Shown piece by piece: positions 22,270 through 34,949 of a stretch of DNA of 64,000 nucleotides; position 1 is the stretch's first letter, and the number at the start of each line of letters is the position of its first letter. The stretch is from Acanthosepion esculentum (taxonomy: Eukaryota; Mollusca; Cephalopoda; Sepiida; Sepiidae). The stretch is taken from assembly GCA_964036315.1 (NCBI GenBank), contig OZ038479.1, forward strand, positions 55,103,746 to 55,167,745, read 5' to 3'. Both the position numbers and the translations under genes were made by a program. The notes below the pieces were generated by a model. The model had not been told where the DNA came from and did no database searches. It saw nothing but the letters and a program-made list of their open reading frames with translations.

Positions 22270-22390
22270 AAGCGGAGCTTAGATGTGGCACAAGGTCGAA
22301 ATTATAGGGCACCTAGAGAGGTTCGAACTCATTTATTCAGTCGTAATTTAAGTTTACTAACATTGTATGAAAAAGGAACCTCTAGTCACG
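22270..22390 (-). mobile_element. SINE S4 fragment, copy 1
   Basis: The minus strand reads TTACGACTGAATAAATGAG, B-box-like GAGTTCGAACCTC and then ATTTCGACCTTGTGCCAC. The same order is found at 45600-45760. Confidence 0.55.
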
Positions 22391-22739
22391 GTAATCAATG
22401 ATGTCACTACTACACAACACAATAAGAAGAGCCTAAAAAATATTGATGTTTTTATTATTTAAAGATTTTCATTTTGGAGGCAACACTGCCAAATTGATCC
22501 CGATTTTTACAGCGTTAACTAAAATGAACAGTTTGTTTACAAATGTAAAGTTTAAGTGTATTTCGTTATCTGCGTGTTATTTTATATAATTTTCAAAATT
22601 TTCAGTTTTCATTTAACTTTTGAGTTTTTTACTTTTTTTTTTTTAAAGATTTTTGTGGGACTTTTTCGGAAAAGCATGCACAAAAAAGACATGAATTGAA
22701 AAATATCCATTTCTCTCTAGACAAACAATTCTTATTGCT

Positions 22740-23030
22740 TAAAATATTTTCTTTAAAAGGTAGGTACTCCCCACCCCCAAAAAGCGATATCCACGTCTAA
22801 AAATCATTTTTTTAAAAAATGAAAAATCTTTCTTGAAGCTTTTTAATTTTAGTTTTTAATTTCAAGCTATTCCCAATCAAAATATTCTTTTTGGTTAAGC
22901 CTTGCTTAGGAAGACACGCTTGTTGAGAAAATTACCATTTTCAATAATATTTCTTATTTTCTGATAATGTCGTGCATAGACGCCAGCTTTTACAAATATC
23001 AACATGTTTACACACAAATGTCAAAATTCT
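22740..23030 (-). repeat. R1 copy (minus)
   Basis: Reverse complement matches 7690-7850 and about 8345-8450 of the long R1 copy (TCAACAAGCG..., TATCAGAAAATAAGA). A run of eleven G occurs just beyond, at about 23046-23056. Confidence 0.5.
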
Positions 23031-24000
23031 TTTTAATACGTGAGTGGGGGGGGGGGTCGTTGAATTTTAGTGAGATTTTCCATTTATCATTTTAAATAAA
23101 TACATTTTTAAATTTGATTTTTTAGTACTTCTTAAAATGTCACTTGACTTACTACAAAAATGAATACAGAATATTTGTAAATTATATTCCAATTAAAAAA
23201 GGAAAACGACAATTCCTCTTGTTTAGTTTAGGACCTAGGTTATCAAACAAAATTAATTCGATTCTTCATCAACTTACCTTTCCGACCAGAAAATGCAACG
23301 AGAAAAACAAAACTGGATGATTTCTTTCTGTTCAATTTCAAATGAATTTGTTGGGATTTTTATCTGTCAACTTGATCAATCAATTTTCGTATTATTTGTT
23401 CACTTCATGATGTTGAAGTTGAACCAAATGACCCAAAGAAATTACGAAGAAATGAAAAACACAATATAAAGGTGAAATTATTTTTGAGGAAAATATGCTG
23501 TATAATGGCGTAAACCGAAAAAAAAGAAAAAGCGGTGTTAGATAAGATTTGGTTCGTTGTGTTTAAAATCCTTAAATTTCTTTTTCATTTTACAGAGCAA
23601 GTAGACGTATGACGTTTCTCTATGGAAGCAGACACTGCCGGCGTTAAGAAGTCGCTGCCTCCCACCGACCGAAATACATTCATACGGGGCAGCATGAAAT
23701 CTTTCATGACGTACATTATTTTTATAAAGGCAAATTTTATTGTCCGGTTCACACTCCTCCTCGGCCTTTCGAACATGAATAGAGGTTTGAAATCCTTTGT
23801 TTCCTGTTTAGGATTGGATTTCCGGTTTCTTCTAAAGTCTGTTTCAAACCAGAACATCTCCGTCTGAAATTTTATTTGCTAATTATTTTTCTTTTTTCCT
23901 ACTCAATAGGAGTAGATGGTGTTCACCTATCGTTTGGTTCATACACCTTCCCAGTCTTTTGAACAGGAGTATAGGTTCATACCTTGTTACCCATTTAGGA
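23031..24000. other. Region with CpG-richer island and a diverged repeat pair; no supported gene
   Basis: About 23585-23880 is richer in G+C and CpG than its surroundings and holds an 81-codon ATG frame on the plus strand (23622-23867) with two short hydrophobic stretches. A possible acceptor TTCATTTTACAG precedes it. However about 23751-23850 recurs diverged at 23936-24031, including TTTAGGATxxxxTTTC, so the frame lies partly in repeated DNA. A first exon or promoter cannot be excluded. Confidence 0.3.
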
Positions 24001-24115
24001 TCAAGTTTCTGTTTCCTTCTAAAATCTTTTCATTCTTTTTCACTCCCAGTAGCTCCTTGTGTCTTAGTGGCATTGTTACCTTGCTTGAGACCAATTGATT
24101 AAAAAAAAAAAATGT
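24001..24115 (+). mobile_element. LINE family 2 3'-untranslated tail
   Basis: TAGCTCCTTGTGTCTTAGTGG, a GTTACCTTGCTTG word and an A run at about 24100-24112 match the tail of the 9330-9960 copy. Confidence 0.6.
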
Positions 24116-26769
24116 ACAATAAACATCACTATCAGAAATATTATTGAGACTCATTTCTGTCATGGATAAAATAAGCATTATCAATAAAAACAAACATTAT
24201 CATGGGTGAGAGAATTTAAAGTTTGAATGGTTGTGTATAAGTGTTCACATGTAAATAATTAAAGAAGAAGCCTACAAAATTATGGGTTTTTACTATGGAC
24301 TCTTTAGTCTCTTTTTTTTATATAAATTTTAGTAAAACAAAGTTAATGTCTATTGGGTATGTCTGTTTTCTTTTTCTGGTTCAGAGGTCAGGGTAAGGAT
24401 AAGTATCATTATAATGATCAAGTTGAAGTCAACCTTGTGCTGAGTTTGAACCACCAAAGGAAACGATTTACCTCATAGGTGGCGGTTTTGGAAAACACAT
24501 GCAAATGCCATGCATTGAAAAGAGAGTTCAGTCATCAGTGGGCCAAGGAAATGAACGTGGCCCAGCGGGGACTTCTTTTCCCCACCCATGTTCGGTTACA
24601 TCTGGGAGAAAGAGAGTGAGGAGGAAATGTTTGTCATTTTTATAAACATAAACAGTGCCCCCCCTAACTGGCTTTTGACGAAGCCAAGTAGTGTAATAGA
24701 ATTTCCAGGTCCTTTATTACTAGCATCATGGAAAAATGAATTTCTTTTTCTTTTTTTTATTCTTATTTGATTTGATTTGATTTCTTTTTTCCACAGGGTA
24801 AAGTAAAAATAAGCATTGCCAAAGGAGTAAAATAAAAGAGGAGGACATTGCTGTGTGTGTTTCTCTTATTGACTATTTTTATTTTTCCATGATTTAACAA
24901 AGTGAATAAAAATTATAACACTTTCTAGGAAATAAACCCTATTCCCGTAACAATTACATACCCATATACGTACCATATTAAAGCATTCAAAACTTTATTT
25001 TCTACCCAATAACAGGCAATATTAGAAACATGCCAAAAAGATTCCACAATACTGTTTAAATCAAAGTGTCTGTTGATTAGAAATTAACATCACCGGGTGA
25101 AATATTTGACCAATCACTAAAACCCTATTTTTATGGAGCTGACTTTTGGTAAAAATTTCTTATGTAAAACCTACAGATTTCAACTTTCAGAGAGCAGAGA
25201 TGTGACTGTCTTTAAGCCATTTAAACACAAGACATGGCTACATAGCTTTCCCCTCACCACCACCCACCAGCATGTGCTTAAAGTAACATGTCAGTGACTT
25301 CAAACAAATCATTTCCATCAACAGCATAGACAGTGAATCTTTGTTGATGATCATGTGTTGACAACTTCAAAAAAATCATCTTTAACAACACAGCAGAGAT
25401 GGTTGGTGAATCTTCGCTGAGAATCAAAGACTTTTCTCAACCGCTGATTTTTACGGTGGACCAAAACTTTTCAAAACTGCAATTTTTTATGAACCAATTA
25501 CCCAAAGACTTTAACACAACTACAGACTATTTTTACTCCTTTTTAACACTTTTGAATTCATGTAAATACAAATGATTTATCAAACAGGCATACCCATGTT
25601 TTCTTTATTTTTATTTTATTGTTGCTTGGAATTCAGATGTTTGAATATTTAATATATAAAAACCTGGATGACAGAATTTCCTACAATCTAAATTTAATTC
25701 TTCTAAATGCTTCAAAGCACAGCAATTCTGAAGGAAGTTTTTAATAAAGTTTACCAGATTTAGATATATAATTTTAAGTTTCTATTTAAATTAATGAATT
25801 AATTTTTAAACATTTTTCAACAAATATTCAACTGTTGAAGATGAACTTACAAAAATTTAATTTTAATGCATATGCTATAAATGCATGCAAATCAATTTGT
25901 TGTTTATAATCCCATTCACTCTTTTGGTCATGATTGTAAATTAGCTGATGTTAATTCAGCTGAACCTGGCTATGTGTATCAAGAGGGTGAGATCAGCAAT
26001 ACTCTACCTTCTTCCTAATACATGTATGCAAATAAATTCCTTGTTTATAATCCCATTCACACTTTTTGCCATGACTGGAAGGAAAAAAAGGGATATAAAA
26101 ATAATTTTTTTTTTTTTTTATAAACGTTTCGGTAAAAACTAAACAAAAAAAAAATCACGTTTTTCTTTCGTATATATATATAGTCAAAATGATTGAATTT
26201 CCCCGTATCTTTAGAAACTAATATTAAGAACGTATGTGCTTATAAAACTCAGTAAATTTCAAAATAAGTTATTCCAAAATTCACTTGAAAATGAAACAGT
26301 ACTAGGGACTTTAATTTAATTCTATAATTAAATTTGAAGTTTTTAGTTCCTGTTTTTGAAACATGGTAATTCCTATGTAGAGATGGAACCATATTTTTAA
26401 ATTAGTAAATTTATATTATTTATGCTCTGCAGAATTCTATTGGACACTTTTTTCTAAAAAATAAAAATAATAAGAACACCGGATTATAAATCTTACTGTT
26501 CTTTCTCTTCATTTTAATACACACACACACAGAGACACATATATAAAATAAAACAACACTTTTTGTTGATGACATAAATAAAAATGTATATAATGAAGTA
26601 GGCCCCAAAATCTTTCTTCAAAATCTGGGTATAATTTACTGAAATTTCATTATCTTAATTTTATTTTATGATAACCTGTTAAATAAACATTAATTACCCT
26701 TGAATATCATCAACTCATTCTTTTTGGCAATAAAAATAAAAATGATAGTCCTTTCTGCTTTGATTTAAT
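24116..26769. other. AT-rich intergenic region
   Basis: About 24190-24470 is a dispersed repeat shared with 8830-9090. About 24470-24770 is less AT-rich, with a 60-codon frame I do not recognise. A short duplication around GCATGCAAAT(CAA/AAA)TT occurs at 25880-25920 and 26020-26060. A small (CA)n tract lies at about 26519-26530. No gene is supported. Confidence 0.4.
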
Positions 26770-27228
26770 TTATTTCACAGCCACAAATGCACGTAATCAA
26801 AGAGGCTATTTTATGGACATGATGGCTATATGCATGTTAAATGGAACAAGCACATATAAGTAAGTCACATACTATCAAAACAGACACATGTACTTCCGTA
26901 TGACTGATTTTGTATCTTTCAGCTCTTTTCATATAATTGATTTCAGCTTTTACAAGAGAAAAAATATACAATATCAATGTTAATATGTAAAGCCTACATT
27001 CAATGACCCTTACATCATATGAATAATATTGAAAATACACTGTCAATGTTAATATTTAAAGATAACATTGAATGACACTTAGGTCTTATGAATATTACTG
27101 AAAATACAAATGTCATAGCACAGAATAAATATAAATATTTGAACGCATTTCTTTTTTGTTTCTGAAATTGTCCCGTTTCTTAGTTTGTTTCTAATCTAAT
27201 CGAAGATGAAATTTTGCAAATAAGATGA

Positions 27229-27453
27229 AAAAAAACATCACAAATTAATAATGAAAGTGATTCATCTGAGAAATTCAGACATAGGAAATCTGTTTTGCTT
27301 CTAACTACACAAGAGGGTGCTGAAAAATTAGTGACTGAAGTTGTATTTCATACTTATCCAATATTAAAGAAGTTCCATTATCTGTTAACACTCACTGATA
27401 TGAAACAATTTATTCACTGCAATATTCAAAGTTTACACATGTACACAACATAA
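27229..27453 (+). other. Conserved exon-like open frame inside R2, copy 2
   Basis: Open from just after a TGA at 27226 to TAA at 27451. It reads ...S-Q-I-N-N-E-S-D-S-S-E-K-F-R-H-R-K, later T-T-Q-E-G-A-E-K-L-V-T-E-V-V-F and ends L-H-M-Y-T-T. It is nearly identical to 6437-6685 while the adjoining noncoding sequence has diverged more. The reading frame upstream is broken here but open in copy 1. The product is not recognised. Confidence 0.5.
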
Positions 27454-27596
27454 AAATCTATGTAAAAAAGAAACGCTGCCTTTTAAAAATGTTACAACAA
27501 TGCAAAACTTTTTGAAATGTTCCAAATGTATAAAACTTGTGAGAGAAAAGAGATAGTCTCATTCAATTAAAATTAACAATTTCACAAGCTTCCTTA

Positions 27597-28200
27597 CAGC
27601 AAATATAGGTGGGCTTCATAGTAAACAATATGGAAAATTGAATCAGTGAATAGAATTGAAATTCTGGCTGAGATAGTTTCTATTCACTTTACAGTAATAT
27701 CTCAAATGTATTAAAACATTTCATGAGAAAACCCTCAAAAGGAATGTTCCTCAATAATAAAAAAATATTTGTTTACATAAAGGCATCCTTACACCAAATA
27801 TAAGAGGACTTCATGGCTTAATTGTAAACAATATAGAAAATTGGATCAGTATATGGAGTTCAAATTCTGTCCGAGATAGTTTCTATTTACTTTGAATTAA
27901 TGGTTTAATGTATTCTATTAAAAGACCTTTTAAAGAAATTTTCATCAGAAAATGTTTTGTTTATGTGAAGTCTAACCATATAATTTCTTTTGTTAAAGAA
28001 TTGTCTGATTCATTAAGATTAAAAGTAACAATTGTACAGCCTTCATTACATGAAATAAAAGAAATGTTCATTGACTGCTTCTAAACAATATGGAAGATAG
28101 AATCAGTAAATTCAGTTTAAATTCTGGCTGGGATATTTCATGTTTACATTGCACTAATATCTCAAATGTTTTGACATGTTTTATTAAAAGACCCTGAAAA
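27597..28200 (+). repeat. Three tRNA-like S5 units in tandem (plus strand)
   Basis: Each unit carries GGCTT(C/A)AT(A/G)G or GGCTTAATTGTAAAC, then ATATGGAAAATTGAATCAG, a GAGTTCAAATTCTG-type B box and a GAGATAGTTTCTATT word, with the units about 200-260 bp apart. This resembles serial tRNA-SINE heads rather than tRNA genes, because no cloverleaf closes. Confidence 0.5.
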
Positions 28201-28594
28201 GGAATGTTTCTAACATTTCAAATATATAAAGTAAATGAAAATTTATGTTTGCCATGAAGAGATGAGTTTATTTCAGCTATGTACAAAAAAGGCATCAGAA
28301 AATATTTTTTTTATTTGTCCTGTTTGGATCTATATATACAAATTATTGATTCACCTGCATGAAATTTGTATACATAATATTTTCACTTGTGATATCTTTT
28401 TGCATTTATATTTTCAATGGAAATGTCAATGAAAATGCAGATCCTCACAGTTCAGTTGTAATTTCAAGAATATTCTTTTACTTATATTCATTAAAAATGT
28501 TCATTCACAAACTTGATAAAAATTAGATTTGTATGTTAGCAAGTTTATATTTAAAAAAGAAATCTATTAAAAAAAAAAAAGAAAGAAAAACAAG

Positions 28595-29165
28595 CTTGGA
28601 TCTTTCTGCCTTCAAAAATATGGATTGCCAGAAGGACAGTTTTTCCATTGAAACAACTATTATTTTAACCAACTTCACTCTTTGGCAATGTTTATCATTT
28701 TAAAAAGCAGTGATTAGAAATGTAATGAAACCTAAATATATGATGAAAATGAATTTATGTATTTTTTGTTCTTGAGAATTGACAACAGAGATATTAAAGA
28801 CTATTTATTGATTAGATTGTTTTTTTACACTGTTAAATTGGTCATTGGAATGGTTGGCAAAACACTGGCTAATTGTCAATTGATTTGAACTTTATAAAAT
28901 GGTAAATAATAAGGATATCCATATAGTCGGCTCATATATATTGAGTAACTGTTTATAAATTTATGAATAAAAAGTTGTTTTCATATTTATATCTTTATAA
29001 ATTAGAAAATGATAAATATTGCATTAGTTTTTAGAATGCTGTAAATATAATTACAATTCTAATCATTGCTTTTTAAAACAATAAACATTGCCGTGGTTAA
29101 AATAAAAGCAGTGTCATGGTGAAAAGCATCCTTTTGACACTCCATTTTTCTGGAGGCTTGACAAT
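28595..29165. mobile_element. Foldback MITE, copy 2
   Basis: Left arm from CTTGGATCTTTCTGCCTTC with ATTTTAACCAACTTCACTC; right arm includes CATTGCCGTGGTTAAAAT and ends CTTTTGACACTCCATTTT. The outermost right-hand bases are eroded compared with copy 1. It sits between R2 copy 2 and the ZNF3 array, exactly as copy 1 sits between ZNF1 and R2 copy 1. Confidence 0.7.
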
Positions 29166-29339
29166 CCATGTTTGCTGAATTTTTGTTTAAACATTTGATC
29201 CACGGATCATAAAAGAGAATGGTTACTTCCAAGTACATGTCCTTGTTGTATGAATGCTGAGAAATAAATAGGTATTGTTGGTAATTTTTTCATATAAAAA
29301 TGTATTTCCGGTATTTTTTATACTTTCATATTGCTTTGT

Positions 29340-29470
29340 TTTTGTTTGGGGGTTCAATATTTTCCCATAGCTGGGATCCTAATAGGTGCTACCACCCTGG
29401 GTCAGGGTGGACCTGGGAACAGCAGCAATTAGGAGGTGGTTGCACATTCCTCACAACCTCCAATCTCCCA
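29340..29470. other. Short GC-rich segment between MITE and ZNF3
   Basis: About 130 bases clearly richer in G+C than the surroundings (CTACCACCCTGGGTCAGGG and onward). I do not recognise it; an insertion fragment is likely. Confidence 0.3.
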
Positions 29471-29514
29471 ATCAGAGGCCTTGTTGTGGGATGTAAATAT
29501 TGCATATGTGAATT

Positions 29515-30650
<1,136 letters not shown>

Positions 30651-30652
30651 CT
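30651..30652 (-). other. 3' splice acceptor of the ZNF3 exon
   Basis: The minus strand reads TTATTTTTTCTTTTGGCAG followed by CTGGCATCTTAGA. The equivalent position of ZNF4 reads TTTTTCTTTTTCAG followed by TTTGCATCTTTGA. Confidence 0.6.
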
Positions 30653-32200
30653 GCCAAAAGAAAAAATAAATTACCTGAGCAATGCAAGAAGGAAATAATC
30701 CATCGGTGATTATCAAACAGGGTTTATAAAAAAAAAAATGCATTCTCTTAAAGCGTTTTCTAGAATCTCAAAAAATCCATTATATGTTCAGTGATGCTGA
30801 TTGGGTTTTAGTGAGTTTCCAGGACCCACAAGTGGTGATTTGGGTGTGACCCTATGAAATTAAATGGAATCCAATTAAATTTTTTAATTAAACTACGGGG
30901 CTACAGATTAAGTTTTTATTTTTTAGCATTGTCCCCAAAACAATTTTATTCATGCCAAATCACTTAAATTGACAGAACAACTTTTTTTCTTTAATTAATA
31001 AATTGACATAATTTTCAGTTAACAGTATGAAAATAGCGTTCTCTAAATTCTTCCAGTTGCTAAGGACATTTTGTTTTGTTATTATTAGTTACTTTGTTTA
31101 ATAAATTTTTTTTTTTATATTTTTTCATTTGGCAATGTATTTATTGAACTAAGTAACTAATAATAACAAAACAAGTCATTGAAACGAAGCAAGTTCAGTC
31201 GACCAATGATGACAATTCCAGAACAACGTAACTATAAACAATTTTTTCTATCCTCTGCCAGCCGCTATGATGGAGAAAGCATTACCTCAAATAAATAAAA
31301 GCAATAATAAAAAATAATAAAAAATAAATTCAAAACAAAAATAGTATTTAAACTTAATCACAGTTCGAATAAAAACAAACTATATATATTTTTTTTACAA
31401 TTATGACAAAGTTTTTAAATTGATAGAATTTTCATTGTCTTTCAATTGAATCAATAAATTTAAAACAAAAACATTCAGTCAGCGAAACTTCAATGAGTTC
31501 AGGTGCATCAAATAAATAAAAAAAAAAAAAAAAAAAACCCAAAAAGTTTCTGGTAAGGTGACATTAATGTATATTTCATGCCACCAACACATCCCACCAC
31601 CCAACAAAAAGGAAAGAGTTAGTGAAAAAAAAGAAAGGATGAACTAGTAAACAGTATTTTAAGGAATAAAATTAAATGATTAATGCAGTCTTATTTAAAT
31701 TTAGAAAAAAATATTGCTCTCCTCCAGTCTGTACCAACCCATCCAGGAAATTTTTCGAGCCCTGTTAAATATTATTTGAACACTAAACCGACTATTAAAT
31801 ACAAATGTTTCTGCTTGTTAGTTAAAACGTTTTGCAGTCGCAGTTTTAAAAAGTATTTTAATATCAACAACAAAAATACAAAATGTTTAAAAAATATATT
31901 TATGCACTAATTACCATCAATACCTGGTCAAGTTGACAAATGATTTCTGTTTGGTTACAGAAAGAATATATTAGTTACATTTTTATTGATGCTGTTGAAT
32001 ATATTAGTTATGCTGTTGTTTACTTAGTATCGAAAAACTATTTACTATTTAACTGTTAACGGTTGGTTTTGTGCATGCAATGTATCGCTTTTAATGGAAA
32101 AATTTAGTTGCATCCCTGGGATACACGGATGGGAAAGTTACTGTGGCCCGTAAGACTTTTTATGCATCAGGGATGCACACCTATCAGTCTCTCTGTAAAA
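30653..32200. other. AT-rich intergenic region
   Basis: No supported gene. About 31090-31170 contains a short self-similar pair around ACTAATAATAACAAAACAA. The 75-codon frame at 31683-31910 is featureless. Confidence 0.4.
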
Positions 32201-32279
32201 TCCTGTTCTTTTGTTTTTTCGTAATCAATAACATTTTTTCACCTCTCAGTAACTACCATTTATCTGTCCATAGAATATC
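32201..32279 (+). repeat. Fused duplicate of the two ends of the LINE-2 fragment
   Basis: Bases 32201-32252 repeat 33264-33316 (end of the LINE fragment), and 32247-32279 repeat 32857-32889 (its beginning). The two are joined tail to head here, a few hundred bases upstream of the fragment itself. Confidence 0.7.
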
Positions 32280-32856
32280 CATTCAAAGTAAATGGATATA
32301 ATTTCTCATTTTAAAGTGTTCTGTGATCAACTTGACTTTTGAACAGGAAGAGATAAAAGCAGAAAGACTGATAAATTAGTATTTAAATCAGAAACATTAC
32401 ACAGTTCTGACCGAAATAACTTGTATAATATAAATTCTCAGCAACGAAAATGAGAAATCGGATTTGATTTTATTCTGGCTGGTGTGGGCAAATTATTATT
32501 AAAGCATGTATCAGTGGATATGGCTGTGTGGGCGTTGGAATGGGTAATGGAATAGAAAAACAACATCTGCAAGCTGAGCTTTAGTGAAGGAAAAGGACAC
32601 CTGTGAATACAAAACCATGTGGTGCATTACGCCAGAATAGATAATGCACTCAAATTCCACACCAGACCATCAAAGGAAGCCATATCCAGGGTTCAATCTA
32701 CAGTTACTCTCTGCCACCAAGTGACGAAGTATGTGACCTCACACCTGTATCCAGTATAACAGGCAAAAGAAGAATGTTGGATAGATGGATATACAAACAA
32801 CCACTCCAGAGATGTTTTGGGCGGTCTCTCACACACTGCAGACATACAATATAACA
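32280..32856. other. Unclassified 577-bp segment between duplicated ends
   Basis: Flanked by 33-base direct repeats, as an insertion would be. It is less AT-rich from 32460 onward and contains GGATATGGCTGTGTGG. I see no coding frame. Confidence 0.35.
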
Positions 32857-33350
32857 TTTTTGTAACTACCATTTATCTGTCCATAGAATATTGTTACCAT
32901 GTTTGGTCTGCTATGAATCTAGAGATTCTTGGCAAAATCCAAAGAAGACTCTATTAGTCCTGAACTTCCATCTCAGTTTCATCACTTTACCGTAACATAG
33001 CTTCCCTATGCCTTTTCTTATAAATATTTTCATGGTGATTCTTCTGATGAGCTTAAATTCATGAATTTAGGTGTAGTACTAGATTGGCAGCTAGGTCTTA
33101 TTTTACTGTTGAATTTGTTAGATATAACTGTAAGTTCTACTCTAATAGTTTCTTTTCTGGCACTTCTCACCTGTGGAAATCTCCTTTGGCTTCTTCCTTT
33201 CCTGTCAACTAAAATCTTTAAAAAATTTAAATGTAACCTCAATTGCCATCTTCTGTCTTTTCAAATCCTGTTCTTTTGTTTTTTCGTAATCAATAACATT
33301 TTTTCACCTCTCAGTAACACCTTGCATCATTTTGTTTTGTTTTGCAAATG
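32857..33350 (+). pseudogene. LINE family 2, reverse-transcriptase C-terminal fragment
   Basis: Translating with frame changes gives R-I-L/Y-C-Y-H-V-W-S-A-M-N-L-E-I-L-G-K-I-Q-R-R, then R-C-S-T-R-L-A-A-R-S and Y-N-C-K-F-Y-S-N-S-F-F-S-G-T, typical of the thumb and C-terminus of a non-LTR reverse transcriptase. The 3' untranslated tail (CACCTCTCAGTAACACCTTG) follows. Several stops make it inactive. Confidence 0.7.
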
Positions 33351-34139
33351 ATTTTTTTTATTCTACAGAAATTCAAAAATGAAAATCTCTAAAAAAAGTA
33401 ATGCTGTATTATGTCCCATGACTAACACACTCCCGTTTTGATGTTTACAGAACATTAGTAGCTAAAAAGAATTTTAAAAAAAGCAAAGGTAAATTAACAA
33501 TCAATAATTCCATTAATTTTTTCTATTTTATTTTTTCTTTGGTAAATTTTCATATGATAATAGTTAAAAAGACATTGTTGGCTGCAATGAGATATTTTGA
33601 CATTGCTTTTAATTTTTCTTTTGTTGGGTTCATCAAATTTGCTGAGTAGAAGTGAATATGTTTTTAATTTTTTGTTTAAAAAGTGACTAAAATCTCTAAA
33701 TAGTTTTTCTTTTTTTATGGATTAACTTTTTCAAATAAAACTAAACTTTAACTTCAAAGAAAACATTTAAATAGATACAGGGATCCTTAGATTAATGCAT
33801 TTTTGATTAGTGTGCTAAAATTTTTATGTACCAAAATTCGATTAGTACATTCGTAGTACTTGATTAGTGTGGTAAAATATTCTACAGTTTAACCATAGTA
33901 ATTAAAAATTGATTTTTTATAGTTACTAATGTACACATTAGCAGCTCTAATTGAGGGATTCCTGTACCTCCAAAAGTTTGCTCAAAAAGAGGATACGTGA
34001 TATGCATAATAAAAACAATGTTAGCATCAAAAGCTTTGTGTCATTATTAAAATAAATGATCAATCCATGTTCTATATAGAAAAAGTGTTTTGTTTTTTTT
34101 ATCCTTTTTAGAATCTTTGAAAACCTGAACAATTTTGGG
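33351..34139. other. AT-rich noncoding stretch
   Basis: No gene or known repeat seen. A short motif GATTAGT(G/A) recurs several times near 33800-33870. Confidence 0.4.
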
Positions 34140-34690
34140 ACCATAAATTTGTATGGGAAATTTGAGCCTTTTTTTTTTTTTAGTGAAAAACAAATTCATC
34201 TGGAAATATTTGCAAAAATCAGATGTCAGTTATTAATGACATTATAAGAACTTATTCAGAAATGAATTATTTTTTTAAAGTTTTGTTTTGAAAATCTTTG
34301 TAAAAACTATTTTCTTTCTACATTTGTCAGCACCCTCCATTTAATTTTATGAAATTTCAAGCAATTCCCTTATATATCACTTAATGGTTTTTATAAAGAC
34401 AATATAAAACTAAGATTATTATTTAATTATAAAAGCTATTTTTGATTTTTTTAGGACACTATACTGAAGACAAATTTTTTAATGAATTTGTACAGGAATT
34501 GTTTTCATTCATTCAAAATTTTAATTAGAATAATTTACAAACTTTTAAAATTTTGTATTAATTTGTAGTGGTCAAGTGATTCTTAAAGCTTAACTTATAG
34601 AAGAGCTTCCTTACTACAATTCAACAAACAATAGTATTTTAAAAAGAATTTTGAAGTTATTTTATGTAGTAAATGTGTCGATGGTCATAA
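34140..34690 (+). repeat. R1 copy
   Basis: Matches 7080-7700 in order, with landmarks TATGAAATTTCAAGCAATTC, ATATAAAACTAAGATTATT and AATTTGTAGTGG. It lacks the stretch around TCTGCTCTGAAT. Confidence 0.55.
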
Positions 34691-34949
34691 TATATTTTCA
34701 CTGCAGACAAACTTTCACTTACCTTTTCTGGGTGAATCTGAACAATACAGCAAAGAGCAAATTAGAAATACCTTTATAAGTGAGATTTCATCCAATTATA
34801 TTAGGCAGTGATTGCTGTAAAATTCAACCTTGGATCTATCATTGGCCTTCAATCAAGCATGTTCACTTGATCTCACTCAAAGAAATTCGCAACTTTACTT
34901 CTGACAAGCGAAAATGTTTGTTATATTTGAGACTTCATAGACACCAGTA

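Larger units (their letters stand above)
26770..28500 (+). repeat. Composite repeat R2, copy 2
   Basis: The plus-strand counterpart of 5390-7060. In order: an upstream part with CAAAACAGACACATGTAC, the conserved open frame (27229-27453), three S5 tRNA-like units at about 27597-27720, 27800-27920 and 28050-28200, and the tail 28240-28480. The MITE follows at 28595. It lies on the 3' side of the ZNF3 array and converges on it. Confidence 0.75.

Noticed and set aside
23622..23867. 81-codon ORF in a CpG-richer island as a gene.
   Set aside because: Part of it recurs diverged 187 bp downstream, and no family match is apparent; listed only as an unsupported region.
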